Of a stretch of 62,118 nucleotides of DNA, positions 9,361 to 18,200 are shown piece after piece; position 1 is the first letter of the stretch; every line of letters starts with the position of its first letter. Below the pieces are notes generated by a model. The model saw only the letters and a list, made by a program, of their open reading frames with translations, had not been told where the DNA came from and did no database searches. The DNA is from JAVJSD01 sp040219575 (lineage in GTDB: Bacteria > Planctomycetota > Planctomycetia > Pirellulales > Pirellulaceae), in assembly GCA_040219575.1 (NCBI GenBank), contig JAVJSD010000121.1, forward strand, positions 1-62,118. The letters run 5' to 3'. The position numbers and the translations under genes were made by a program.

Positions 9361-9552
9361 CTAGGCTTTCGGCTCTCTGCCGTCTTGCGGTTCCGACTCC
9401 ACCTGACTGCCGCAGTGGCGGCAGACCACATCCCCCGACCACAGCGCATGCTGGCATTGAGGGCACTTCGGCTTGCGCGACATCCATACCAGGTAAGCAA
9501 CGAGCGCGAACAAAGGACCGACACAGACCAGAAAGCCTACGACTTCAACCAA
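9361..9552 (-). CDS. membrane-anchored zinc-ribbon microprotein
   Basis: A 63-residue protein with one N-terminal membrane span (VEVVGFLVCVGPLFALVAYLV) followed by a short basic linker and a zinc-ribbon-like pair CPQC-x10-CRHC. I start it at a TTG (9552) because GGAAGGAG lies 9 bases upstream and the reading begins right at the membrane helix. The longer frame from an ATG at 9696 would add 48 residues of unstructured composition. It lies between the glycosyltransferase operon and the DUF4175-like gene on the same strand. Small membrane zinc ribbons are common in planctomycetes; their role is unknown, and protein-protein contact at the membrane is only a guess. Confidence 0.6.
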   Translation of the reverse strand: MVEVVGFLVCVGPLFALVAYLVWMSRKPKCPQCQHALWSGDVVCRHCGSQVESEPQDGREPKA

Positions 9553-9621
9553 ACCAACGAACTCCTTCCCCGCATTCTGTCGCACTGCGCACACGAGCGC
9601 GACGCATCGATCGATCCGGGC

Positions 9622-9647
9622 ATTGTACACGGGTATTGTACACGGGT
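9622..9647. repeat. perfect 13-bp tandem repeat ATTGTACACGGGT x2
   Basis: Two back-to-back identical copies (9622-9634 and 9635-9647), each containing the palindrome TGTACA. They lie 70-95 bases upstream of the zinc-ribbon microprotein start and about 45 bases beyond the end of the glycosyltransferase gene. On the minus strand each copy contains TACAAT, a good -10-like hexamer, so this may be a regulatory site or promoter pair. Confidence 0.55.
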
Positions 9648-9692
9648 GCGTCGGCTGCGTCTCCGCGGAACGCGAACAACCTGGATAAACCG

Positions 9693-10772
9693 TCAATGCG
9701 AACTGTGAGCTAGGTAGAGCTCCCGATAGGCGTCGACCATTTTTTCGATGGGAAAGCGCTGGGCGACGAGAAGTCGACCGGCGACTCCGCGAGCCTGCCT
9801 TTGCCCCACGTCGTTGAGCAATGTGTTGGTGCGGCGGGCGCGGGTAGCGCGGTCGCCCGGGGGAACGAGCAAGCCGCCTGCATCCTCGGGAAAGAGCACC
9901 CGCGCGGCGGGCGAGTCGGCGGCGACCACCGGAATCTCCGCCGACATCGCCTCCAACAACGGGATGGAGACTTCATCGACACTGGAGGTCTCCCAGTAGC
10001 AATCGAGCGAGGCCAGAACACTCGGCTCGTCTTCTCGGTCGCCCAGAAAGTGAACGCGATCGGTGATTTCGACCTGGCGGCAATACCGTTGCAGCCGCCA
10101 ACGATAGGGTCCTTCCCCCAAGACGAGCAAATGCGTGTCGTCGCGCACGCACTTCAGCAGGTCGGCCGCCCAGACGGCGTCCTTCAGCCGCCGCTCGGGA
10201 GTGAGCGGTCCCGCGACGCCGATCAACTTCGCATCCTCCGGGATCGCGAGTTCCTGCAGCAGGGTCGTGCGGAATGGCGGATCGGAGGACAATCGCTGGA
10301 TTCCGATCGGAACGGCGGCTTGACCGGCGGCGCCGCTTGGTGCTTTCTCGGCGGCGACGAGCAATCGATCGGCACGTTGCGCGATCAATGGGTCAAGCAG
10401 TCGCCAAGCTCCACGACGACATTCCGAGGCCCTGGCGGGACCGACCAGCAGCGCCGCCTGCCGACCGAAGCAAGAGGCCGCGGCGGCGTAACCCGCGGCG
10501 AAGCGATCGACCGCATGGACGACATGCGGCGACAATTCGGCGACTGCACGCCGTACGTTTCGTACGCCGCGAGGATCGAGCGTCGAGGAAGTTGACTTCA
10601 ACACCGACATGATCGGCGCGCCGTTCGACATGGCGGCGGTCGCGGCGCCTTGTCCGACCAACACGAGGCGACATTCCACATCCGAGGCCGCAAGCGCCAC
10701 GGCCAATCGCCGACACTGCCGTTGGAGGCTCGTGTCTTGCGAGGAGATCAGTTGCAGCACACGGGTCGTCAT
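9693..10772 (-). CDS. GT4-type glycosyltransferase (second of pair)
   Basis: 359 residues, a GT-B fold glycosyltransferase of the group 1 (GT4) type. The C-terminal nucleotide-sugar half is recognisable: GVAGPLTPERRLKDAVWAA, then HLLVLGEGPYRWRL, VHFLGDRED and the acceptor-site region VSIPLLEAMSAEIPVVAADSPA. It would transfer a sugar to an envelope glycan or lipid; donor and acceptor cannot be told. The start is placed at the ATG at 10772, which forms an ATGA overlap with the upstream glycosyltransferase gene. The frame extends 33 codons further back but only as antisense-like sequence. Same operon as the next two genes. Confidence 0.85.
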   Translation of the reverse strand: MTTRVLQLISSQDTSLQRQCRRLAVALAASDVECRLVLVGQGAATAAMSNGAPIMSVLKSTSSTLDPRGVRNVRRAVAELSPHVVHAVDRFAAGYAAAASCFGRQAALLVGPARASECRRGAWRLLDPLIAQRADRLLVAAEKAPSGAAGQAAVPIGIQRLSSDPPFRTTLLQELAIPEDAKLIGVAGPLTPERRLKDAVWAADLLKCVRDDTHLLVLGEGPYRWRLQRYCRQVEITDRVHFLGDREDEPSVLASLDCYWETSSVDEVSIPLLEAMSAEIPVVAADSPAARVLFPEDAGGLLVPPGDRATRARRTNTLLNDVGQRQARGVAGRLLVAQRFPIEKMVDAYRELYLAHSSH

Positions 10773-11953
10773 GACAACGCGAGCGTTCGCGTGGAAACCA
10801 GGCGGCCGAACAATGACAGGTGGTCCTGTGACATTTTCTCGATGGTATGCCGCCGCTCGTATTTCCGCCATGCCGCCTCCGCCAGCCGATGCGTCAAGGC
10901 GGAGTCCGCTAGCAAACGGCCGATGGCGGCGGCGAGGGCCTCGTGGTCGCCCACGGGCGTGAGCAGTGCCTCCTCGTCGGCGTCGAGCAGGCTCTCCATG
11001 AGCGGCGTGCGCGTGGCGACAACCGGCACGCCGGCCGCCATCGACTCGATCACGGTCAACGAGGACGACGACTCGCGCGCGGCGTGCACCACCACGTCGG
11101 CGGCCGGCAGTATCTCGTCGAAGAAATCAAAGGAGCCCGGCAGGATGATCGTGTCGGTAAGGCCCGACTGTTGAATCTCGTTCCACAGCAGATCGGCGCC
11201 GGTGGCGTCGCCGGTCAGCCACAACTTCGCCGTGGGCCAGTGCTGCAGTACGAGCGGCCAGGCGGCGACGAGATCCAGCAATCCCTGGTTTTCTCGGATG
11301 GGGCCGGAGTAGAACACCAGCGGCGCGTCGGGAGGCACGGCGAGGATCGGATGCACCTCGCTCAATTCGGCCCGAGCCCGCAACTGCGACGCAGCGTCTT
11401 TGCGCGGACGTCGCGTCACGCCGTCGGCGATAAGTTCGATTCGGTCGGGCGAAAATCCGGCGCGCCGAAGTTCCTCACTCGACGTCTCGCTGGCAGCGAC
11501 GACGGCGTCGGCCGCGCGGCAACGACTGGCGATGCGTCCCCCGAAGTGGATCGACCGGCGCCACTGGCAATCGCCGGTCTCGCCCAGGCCCACGGCGCGC
11601 AACACGACGGGAAAGCCGCTGCCAGCGGCGCCCAACACGGCCAGCGCCTCGTCGCGCATCCCGACGACGTAGACAAGATCGAATTCGCGGCGATGTTCGG
11701 CCAGCCACTGGGCCAACGTCCGCTGGTACCGGAACGCGCCCCAAACACGCGCGTTGGAGCGCGGCAGTCGAACAATCGGCACGCCGCGTTGCACGACCAT
11801 CGTCGGCCAACTCTTGTGCCCCTGGGCGGTCACCACGGTCACCGTCACTCCGCCGGCCGCCAACTCCTCGACGAGATCGGCGAGCAACCGCTCTTCGTCG
11901 GCGGCCAACGGCCAGAAGCGGCCGGTCACCAAAACCAGGCGCAGCGCGTTCAT
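10769..11953 (-). CDS. GT4-type glycosyltransferase (first of pair)
   Basis: 394 residues. The N-terminal Rossmann-like half starts LRLVLVTGRFWPLAADEERLLADL, which resembles the acceptor-side domain of GT4 enzymes. The C-terminal half has FYSGPIRENQGLLDLVAAWP, KLWLTGDATG and the motif ESSSSLTVIESMAAGVPVVA, where the E-x7-E pattern binds the nucleotide sugar. It overlaps hpt upstream and the second glycosyltransferase downstream by ATGA at both ends, so the three are translationally coupled. It is probably cytosolic or peripheral to the membrane, acting on an envelope glycoconjugate. Sugar specificity is not readable. Confidence 0.88.
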   Translation of the reverse strand: MNALRLVLVTGRFWPLAADEERLLADLVEELAAGGVTVTVVTAQGHKSWPTMVVQRGVPIVRLPRSNARVWGAFRYQRTLAQWLAEHRREFDLVYVVGMRDEALAVLGAAGSGFPVVLRAVGLGETGDCQWRRSIHFGGRIASRCRAADAVVAASETSSEELRRAGFSPDRIELIADGVTRRPRKDAASQLRARAELSEVHPILAVPPDAPLVFYSGPIRENQGLLDLVAAWPLVLQHWPTAKLWLTGDATGADLLWNEIQQSGLTDTIILPGSFDFFDEILPAADVVVHAARESSSSLTVIESMAAGVPVVATRTPLMESLLDADEEALLTPVGDHEALAAAIGRLLADSALTHRLAEAAWRKYERRHTIEKMSQDHLSLFGRLVSTRTLALS

Positions 11954-12480
11954 GCGGAATCGTCCACCAGGTCCGCCGGTTCGAGAACGCCGATGTAGGG
12001 CAGGTTGCGGTACGCGTCGCGATAGTCGAGGCCGTAGCCCACAACGAATTCGTCCGGGATTTCAAAAGCGACGAAGTCCGGACGCATGTCGACCTGGCAG
12101 CGGCCGAGTTTCGAGAGCAGGACGGCGGAGCGAATCGACTTCGGGCCAAGCCGCCGCATCAACGCGATGACCTGCGTCAGCGTGTGCCCCGTGTCGAAGA
12201 TGTCGTCGATCAACAGCACGTCGCGGCCCTGGATGTCGGGCATCATGTCGGCGTTGATGGCGAGTTCGCCGCGTTTGACGCCGCCGCGATAGCTGCTGGC
12301 CTGCACGACGCCCACGCGCAGCGGCAACTCGAGCCGACGAATCAAGTCGGCCAGCAGGACAAGGCTGCCCGTCATCACGCCCACGATCGTCAGCGGCCGT
12401 CCCTCATAGCACGCGCTGACCTGGCGCGCCATGCGCGTCACCCCCGCCTGCACGTCCTCTTCCGAAATGAGCGGCTTCAT
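11950..12480 (-). CDS. hpt: hypoxanthine phosphoribosyltransferase
   Basis: 176 residues, normal length for the family. It salvages hypoxanthine or guanine with PRPP to IMP or GMP. The PRPP-binding loop DVLLIDDIFDTGHTL and the C-terminal purine-binding segment DEFVVGYGLDYRDAYRNLP are both intact. The start MKPLISEEDV is typical. The stop overlaps the start of the first glycosyltransferase (ATGA), a coupling with no obvious metabolic logic. It lies 61 bases downstream of the radical SAM gene and probably shares its transcript. Confidence 0.93.
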   Translation of the reverse strand: MKPLISEEDVQAGVTRMARQVSACYEGRPLTIVGVMTGSLVLLADLIRRLELPLRVGVVQASSYRGGVKRGELAINADMMPDIQGRDVLLIDDIFDTGHTLTQVIALMRRLGPKSIRSAVLLSKLGRCQVDMRPDFVAFEIPDEFVVGYGLDYRDAYRNLPYIGVLEPADLVDDSA

Positions 12481-12541
12481 GAGCGGCGTCCGCCCTCAGG
12501 GCGATTGGGTGGCACTCGACGGCGACTCTCTTTCAGCCGTG

Positions 12542-13816
12542 TTACGAGCCGATTTGCACCAGGTCCGACTCGCGCGGCTCCTGCGGTTCCCGCGGATCGC
12601 GCCAGTTGTCGATTTGGAAGTGACGACTGTAAGCGCCGAAGTCGTTGAAGGCGATTCGCTTCGCCAGGCGATAGGCCAGACTTCGCTCGGGAATCTCCTC
12701 GCCCGGATGGTACTGCGAAGACCGCGGCGTCATGGCGTCGAGTTCGGCGATGACCGAACCGCGGGCCGTGCTATCGCGAGCGCCGTGCTTTTCCGCCAAC
12801 TGCTGCAACAGGTCGGGGCGTTCCATGATGATGCAGCCGCGGGTGTTGCTGGCGGCGATCTCGCGGAAGTCGCGCAGAAACTGCGACTCGTTGAACGTCT
12901 CTCGCAGCGGACGGTCGTCGTGAATCGACTCCTTCGCGAGTTGAATCACCGGGCACGGTTCAATGTCGCCCCAGGGGCTGATGTGATGCGTGAAGCCGGT
13001 GGCGGCGGGGCAGAGCGCCTGACCATCGGCGTCGTGATAGGCGTCGACGACGATGATCGGCTTCTCGGCCCGAGTGCGGACGACGAACTCTCGCGCTTGA
13101 CGCTGCTGCGCCGGTGTGAGTGAAAGATCGGGACAGGCTTCCGGGCCCACGGGACGATACACATGAAACCAGGTGTACATCACGCCCATCTCGATCAGCC
13201 GGTCGACCCACTTGTCGGTCAGCAGATCGTCGATGTTCGTGCGGCAGAGGCTGGTGCAGACGCCGGTCATCACTTTGTTGTCGAGGCAGTTGTGCAGACC
13301 TTGCATGGTCTTGCTGTACACGCCTTCGCGGCCGCGCCGCTCGTCGCTGACGATCTCGGTGCCTTCCACGCTGATCAGCGGCGTGACGTTCCCCATCCGC
13401 CGCAGCTCTTTCGCCACGTCGGCGGTGATGAAGTGGCCGTTGGTGAAGACCTGAAAGTACGCGTCGGGATGCGCCGCGAGCACTTCCAGCAGTTCGCCGT
13501 GCATGAACGGCTCGCCGCCGAGGATGCCGAAGAACGAATTGCCCATCGCCTTGGCCTCGTTCAGCATGCGGTTCATGGCGTCGACGGGGATCCGCTCCTG
13601 CTTGGCGGCCACGTCGACCCAGCATCCCTGGCAGCGGAGATTGCAGCTGTTGATCACCGAGATATAGAGGAACGGGGGGAAGAACTCGCCCCGCTTCAGC
13701 CGCCGCTTATGGCGCTGCACGCTACGGAGGCCCTTGACCCCCATATTCCAAAAGAGCTTCCAGAGCAGGCGTTTGTCCGTCTCGACGAGGAGACGTTTCG
13801 CCATTCGAACGTACAT
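12542..13816 (-). CDS. radical SAM protein with degenerate SPASM-like region
   Basis: 424 residues. The radical SAM cluster motif CNLRCQGC (CxxxCxxC) lies near residue 58, followed by the SAM-binding GILGGEPFMHGELLE. A later CPAATGFTHHISPWGDIEPCPV segment (about residue 280) resembles part of a SPASM or second iron-sulfur region, and further single Cys residues occur. The start at 13816 has AAGGGAGAG 5-6 bases upstream. The protein is likely cytosolic and oxygen-sensitive. The substrate is not identifiable; family members range from peptide modifiers to lipid and hopanoid enzymes. It heads the hpt-glycosyltransferase cluster on the same strand. Confidence 0.8.
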   Translation of the reverse strand: MYVRMAKRLLVETDKRLLWKLFWNMGVKGLRSVQRHKRRLKRGEFFPPFLYISVINSCNLRCQGCWVDVAAKQERIPVDAMNRMLNEAKAMGNSFFGILGGEPFMHGELLEVLAAHPDAYFQVFTNGHFITADVAKELRRMGNVTPLISVEGTEIVSDERRGREGVYSKTMQGLHNCLDNKVMTGVCTSLCRTNIDDLLTDKWVDRLIEMGVMYTWFHVYRPVGPEACPDLSLTPAQQRQAREFVVRTRAEKPIIVVDAYHDADGQALCPAATGFTHHISPWGDIEPCPVIQLAKESIHDDRPLRETFNESQFLRDFREIAASNTRGCIIMERPDLLQQLAEKHGARDSTARGSVIAELDAMTPRSSQYHPGEEIPERSLAYRLAKRIAFNDFGAYSRHFQIDNWRDPREPQEPRESDLVQIGS

Positions 13817-13973
13817 GCATCTCTCCCTTGGGGACGGCGCACCGGTTGCAGCCTTGGATTATACCACCTCGGCGGCGCGGGTTACACCGACAGCCACCAT
13901 GCCCTGCCCCCTGTACGACGGCCAGGCGTCCGTCGAGATGGCAAGCGTGGCGATCCACCCGGGGGGGCATGCC

Positions 13974-13998
13974 AGGTGTCGGGAACGCGTCAGGAACC
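13974..13998. repeat. RAYT-associated repeat, 3' copy
   Basis: Contains two direct half-copies, AGGTGTCGGGAAC then GCGTCAGGAACC, related to the repeat on the other side of the transposase but in inverted orientation. It includes the transposase stop codon (TGA at 13992-13990), so the gene ends inside its own flanking repeat. Confidence 0.75.
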
Positions 13999-14664
13999 GT
14001 TTTGCTGCTTCTTCGGTCGCCCGCGGGGGCGGAGGGTGCTTTGCAGGCCGAGGCGGCGGACCATGCGGTCGGTCCATTGGTCGTCGCCGTACGGGGAGCC
14101 GCGGGAAACACAGCGGCGCAGGGCGGCGAGTTCGCCTTCCGTCTGCGGTGCGTTGACGTGCCCCACCCAGCCGGGACGACGTGACAATGCCAACAGCGAC
14201 TTTTCCTTCGCCGTCCCCCGCAGCCAACGCCAGAGACTGCCCCATTGCCAGTCCTCGGCGCGCTTCACCAGGTGGGCCCGCAGGGCGTTGCGTTCGACGT
14301 AGCGGCAGACGCGGTAGAAGTGGTCGTCCTCCTGGACCGGGAACGACTTGAAGCGGCCTTGATACAGGTGGCCGCTGCCGGTGCTGTCGCGATGGGCGTG
14401 CCAGCGCTGGGTGTGCGTGAGCGTCAGCCACCCGAGAAACCGCGACAGTTCGCCGTCCTCGCGCGGCCAGAGGACCACGTGCCAGTGATTCGGCATCAGG
14501 CAGTACGCCAGCAGTCGCGTCTTGTAGCGTTCGACCGCCTCTTCCAGCACGCATTCGAAGGCTTCGTAGTCGCCCTGTTTCTCGAAGATCGGCAGTCGGG
14601 CGTTTGCCCGATTCAAGGCATGATACACCACGCCCCCTTCGGCGGCTCGTCGCGGTCTCCGCAT
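13990..14664 (-). CDS. REP-associated tyrosine transposase (RAYT, Y1/HUH family)
   Basis: 224 residues. HUH motif HWH (60-62, in LMPNHWHVVLWP) with the catalytic Tyr expected at 122 in RYVERNALRA; the N-terminal VYHALNRANARLPIF is the classic family start. RAYTs are single-copy domesticated relatives of IS200/IS605 transposases. They nick single-stranded DNA and are thought to spread REP-type palindromes. Inverted copies of GGTTCCTGACACC-type sequence flank the gene on both sides. The protein is full length with no frameshift and could be active. The C-terminal tail (RPRGRPKKQQNGS) is basic. Confidence 0.92.
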   Translation of the reverse strand: MRRPRRAAEGGVVYHALNRANARLPIFEKQGDYEAFECVLEEAVERYKTRLLAYCLMPNHWHVVLWPREDGELSRFLGWLTLTHTQRWHAHRDSTGSGHLYQGRFKSFPVQEDDHFYRVCRYVERNALRAHLVKRAEDWQWGSLWRWLRGTAKEKSLLALSRRPGWVGHVNAPQTEGELAALRRCVSRGSPYGDDQWTDRMVRRLGLQSTLRPRGRPKKQQNGS

Positions 14665-14703
14665 GCCCGGATGCTACCGAACCCGTGCCGGAATGCCACT
14701 CAA

Positions 14704-14721
14704 AGGTTCCTGACACCTTTT
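14704..14721. repeat. RAYT-associated repeat, 5' copy
   Basis: AGGTTCCTGACACCTTTT lies 40-57 bases upstream of the transposase start. The core GGTTCCTGACACC is the reverse complement (with one change) of the GTC(A/G)GGAACC motif at 13974-13998, so the gene sits between inverted copies. Confidence 0.75.
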
Positions 14722-15225
14722 ATTCTCTGTCGCCACTCTCGTGACGGGAAGAGATGCCCGCAGCCTAGGACCTCCAGCGAGATGCGTCAAACATCTTGTT
14801 GAAAGCCTTTGGAATGCGTTCAACAGGCCGTGGGGCTGCCATGGCACTGCGACGGCCGATGCGCTGGCTGCGGCTGGGCCCGATTCGCAAATCGGGCGGC
14901 GGGCTGGCACTTCCCTGAAAGAGTCGGCAGTGCCGCCCGCTCGCGATCAAGCCTTGGAAATCGGATGCACGCAAAGTAGTTCGGGACTCCATGCAGTTGC
15001 GCAGTTCCACGAGGGACCATCCCCGCGACGCAGGGGCGTGAAGGAAAACTCGCCCCTAGCGCCATCTGTTTTATGGAGCACCAACCCACCTGTCGCGGGC
15101 CTCCAACCGCGCGGCGGGTTAGGATGGGAGGGTCTCGCGGCGAGATTCTTCCCGCCGTTCGGCGAATGCTTGACCCGTGCGGTGTCGGAAATTTCAGGGA
15201 TTGGCGCCTTCGCAGAAAGCCGGGA
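14722..15225. other. intergenic stretch with small palindromes
   Basis: No convincing gene. It contains a hairpin CCCGATTCGCAAATCGGG (14879-14896), bracketed by a GGCACTGC near 14844 and a GGCAGTGCC near 14926 that can pair. This looks like another dispersed intergenic element. The upstream part of the long open frame that crosses 15073-15225 lacks a start signal and has antisense-like composition. Confidence 0.5.
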
Positions 15226-18200
15226 ATGCCTCCACTCGTTGATTGCTTCGGTCCTGCGATCTGCCTGCTGGGCGTGGTGGCGTTGATCGTGTTGGCCGTC
15301 GTCGTGCAGCGGATTTCGCCGCGCGAGCAGCCGGGGGATGCGAATCGGTCGGCCGCCGAGCCGCCCAAGACCACGCTGCACGGCGACATGGTGGCCACCG
15401 CCCGCATGCTGCGCCGCCTGTGCGACAGCGGGGCGCTCGACGACGCGACCCGCGTGCGGATCATGCAACTGCTGCGCGCGGAGCGGGATCGCCAACTGGG
15501 CTACGCCCCGCCGCCGGTTCCCCAGACAAAAGGTTCCGAAACGGCGAGGGGCGACGCGGCAAGTCCCGACAAGGCGAGGTCCGACACGGCGACGCCTGAG
15601 AAGCCGACGCCCGAGAAGCCGGCGCCCGTCGAGGCCGAGGTCGTTGACGCGGAGGTCGCGCAAGTCGACGATTCGGCCGATGGAATTCAATACGTTCCGC
15701 CGAGTCCGGGCGATCGCACGCCGTCGCCGCTCGCGCCGTACGATTGGCCGGCGGAGCATCCACCTTCGTCGGCGGCGTTCGAAACGGCCGTTCCTCAGCG
15801 CGTCGCCGCGGCCGGCGAATCGGTCGGACCGGCGGCGACCCGTCGCCCGATGAGCGAACTGCTCCGCGGCTTCATGGAGCAGCGGAACATCCGCTGGGGC
15901 GAACTGGTCGCCGGATTGTTGATCGTCGGCTGCAGCACCGGACTGGTGATCAGCCTCCGCGAGTCGCTCAGCGGCATCCCGTACTTCCCGGCCCTCTTGT
16001 TCATGTTGGTCACCGGCGCCATTCACGGCGCGGGGATGTACACGCTGCGGCGGTGGAAGCTGGCGACCACCAGCCGGTCGGTGCTTGTGATCGGCATGCT
16101 GTTGATTCCGCTCAGCTTCCTGGCGGGTATCGTGCTCACCGGCCAGGGCGAGGCGCAGCGGCCGGCGACCGATTGGAAGTTTCTGACCGCGGTGGCGGTT
16201 GGACTCGTTTCGTTCGGCGCGATGGCGTACTTTTCCAGCAGGGCGCTCTCGCCACGATCCTGGCTGCCGCTGGCCGTGGGCGTCGTGCTTCCCTCGACGG
16301 CGCAGCTGTTGATCAACCGCCTGGCGGCGCCGCAGATGGCGCTGGGGCCGATCACCATCCTGGCGGCGCTGCCGATGGCGGGATTCTTGCTGCCGATCGC
16401 GGCGCAGCTCTACCGCGCCGCCCATTGGAAACGGTTGTCGCCGCGGCGGGCCGGCGAGATGTATCTGCTCGTCGGCCTGGCGGCCTTCTCGCTGGCCGCG
16501 GCGCTGGCGCTGTTGTTTTGGAAGGCCTGGGACGCGGAGCATCCCGGCAGAGTTTTCGAGCAGCTTTCTCCGCTGATGAGCCTGGCCTGTGCGGCGGTGC
16601 TGGCCGTGGGACTGGCGATTGCCCGGCTGGCGACGTCGCGCGGCATGGCGGCGGCCCGGGTGATCGGCGTCGCACTCGCGCTGCTGGGCGGCGTGGCGAT
16701 GGCGGCGTGGGTGGCGGCCGCCTGGCCAAGTCCCGCCATGCTGACGGCCGTGGGCGCGACCAGCGGCGCGGTGCTCGTCGCGCTCGCCCGAGCCGGACGT
16801 TTGCCGGCGTTGTACGCGCCGGCGACCGCCTGCCTGGCGCTGGCGAGCCTGTTGGGATTTCACTGGCTGCTCGATTCCTTCGGCGACGGCGGCGTGGATT
16901 CCCGTCACCTCGTGATTGTGTTGTTGATGGGGCGAAGCGCCTTGCTGCTGACCTCGCTGGCGGCGGTGGTGGGCGCCGTCGCCTGGTCGGTCGATCGGGC
17001 CGGACAGCGCAACGAAGGGCAGCGCGACGACGCGCGTTGGCTGCTTTGGAGCGCGGCGGGCTTGGGCGGCGTCAGCGTGTTGATCACGCTCTACAGCGGC
17101 TATTCGGTCTACAGCGAGTTCTTGCGAATCGGGCCGATCTACGACCGCGACCTCGCCGCGCCGCTGCTGGCCGTTTACGCGCTGGCGGCCTTGGTGGTGG
17201 GCTATCGCCTCCGCCTGCCGTACGTCACCTGGTGCGGCGCGCTGTTACTGTGGCTCGGCCTGGCGCAGGCGCTGGCGTTCAATCAAACCGCCATCGGGCT
17301 GCTCGGTGGGCTGGCGCCGCGGCGCGGTGTGTTGACGGCCTCGCTGCTGCATGCGGTGATCTGCACCGCGCTGGTGGTCGTGTTCGATCAGCGACTGCAG
17401 CGGGCGATTGCTCGCGGCCGACGACGAACACGCCTGTTCCGCGGCGTGGTCGCGCCGCTGGCCTGTTGGGCGCTGATCAGTTCGATCGGCGCGGCGCCGT
17501 TTCTCGTTCTGCTGGTCCGCCCGTTGTACGCCACGCACGCGGTGTACGCCTTGGCTTTGGCCGGCGTGTGGCTGGCGCTGTCACTGAACTTTCGCTGGCC
17601 GGTTTTGTACTGGGCCTTCCAGGCGGTCGGCGTGATGAGCATCTGGTATGCGCTGCTGGCCGTCGGAGAGGCGGGCTCGTGGTGGAATGGCGAGGCGATC
17701 GATCTCGGCTATCTGCCGGTGCAGGTGACGGTGCTCGCCGGCTGGAGTTTGGCCTGGAGCGTCGGGCGTCGAGTCACCGAATCCAACGCGCTGCTGCGGG
17801 AGCTGTCGCCGAAGAACGTGCTCGCCTGCGATCAGCTCGTCCTCGGCTTGTTGGTGCTGACGGTGCTGCTGACGGCGGCGTACGGCTGCTGGCCGGGGAC
17901 CGTCGTCGAACTGGGCGTCGCCGAATCGCTGCAGGCGGTTCCTCAATTGGCCAATGTCTCGGCGACGCACGGCCTGGCCGCCTGGACTGCGCTGTTGGCC
18001 GTGGCGGCGGCGCTCGCGGCGGCGTTCTGGGAGCGCGTCACGCTCCCCGCCCTGATCGGGTTGTTGGCGGCCTCGGCGGCGATTCCGTTGCTCGCAGCGG
18101 GAACCTTCGAGAGCGTCGGCGCGGTGGCGTCCGCCGTGCGGTGGGGCTTCGCGCTGTGGGGCGTCGCGCTGGTCGGTTTGGTCTGTTTCCGCGAGCCGTT

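Noticed and set aside
7105..9708. 867-residue plus-strand open frame antisense to the DUF4175-like gene
   Set aside because: High-GC sequence leaves antisense frames open; composition is Arg/Leu/Ala-biased with no recognisable domain, and the minus strand has membrane spans, a ribosome site and a start.
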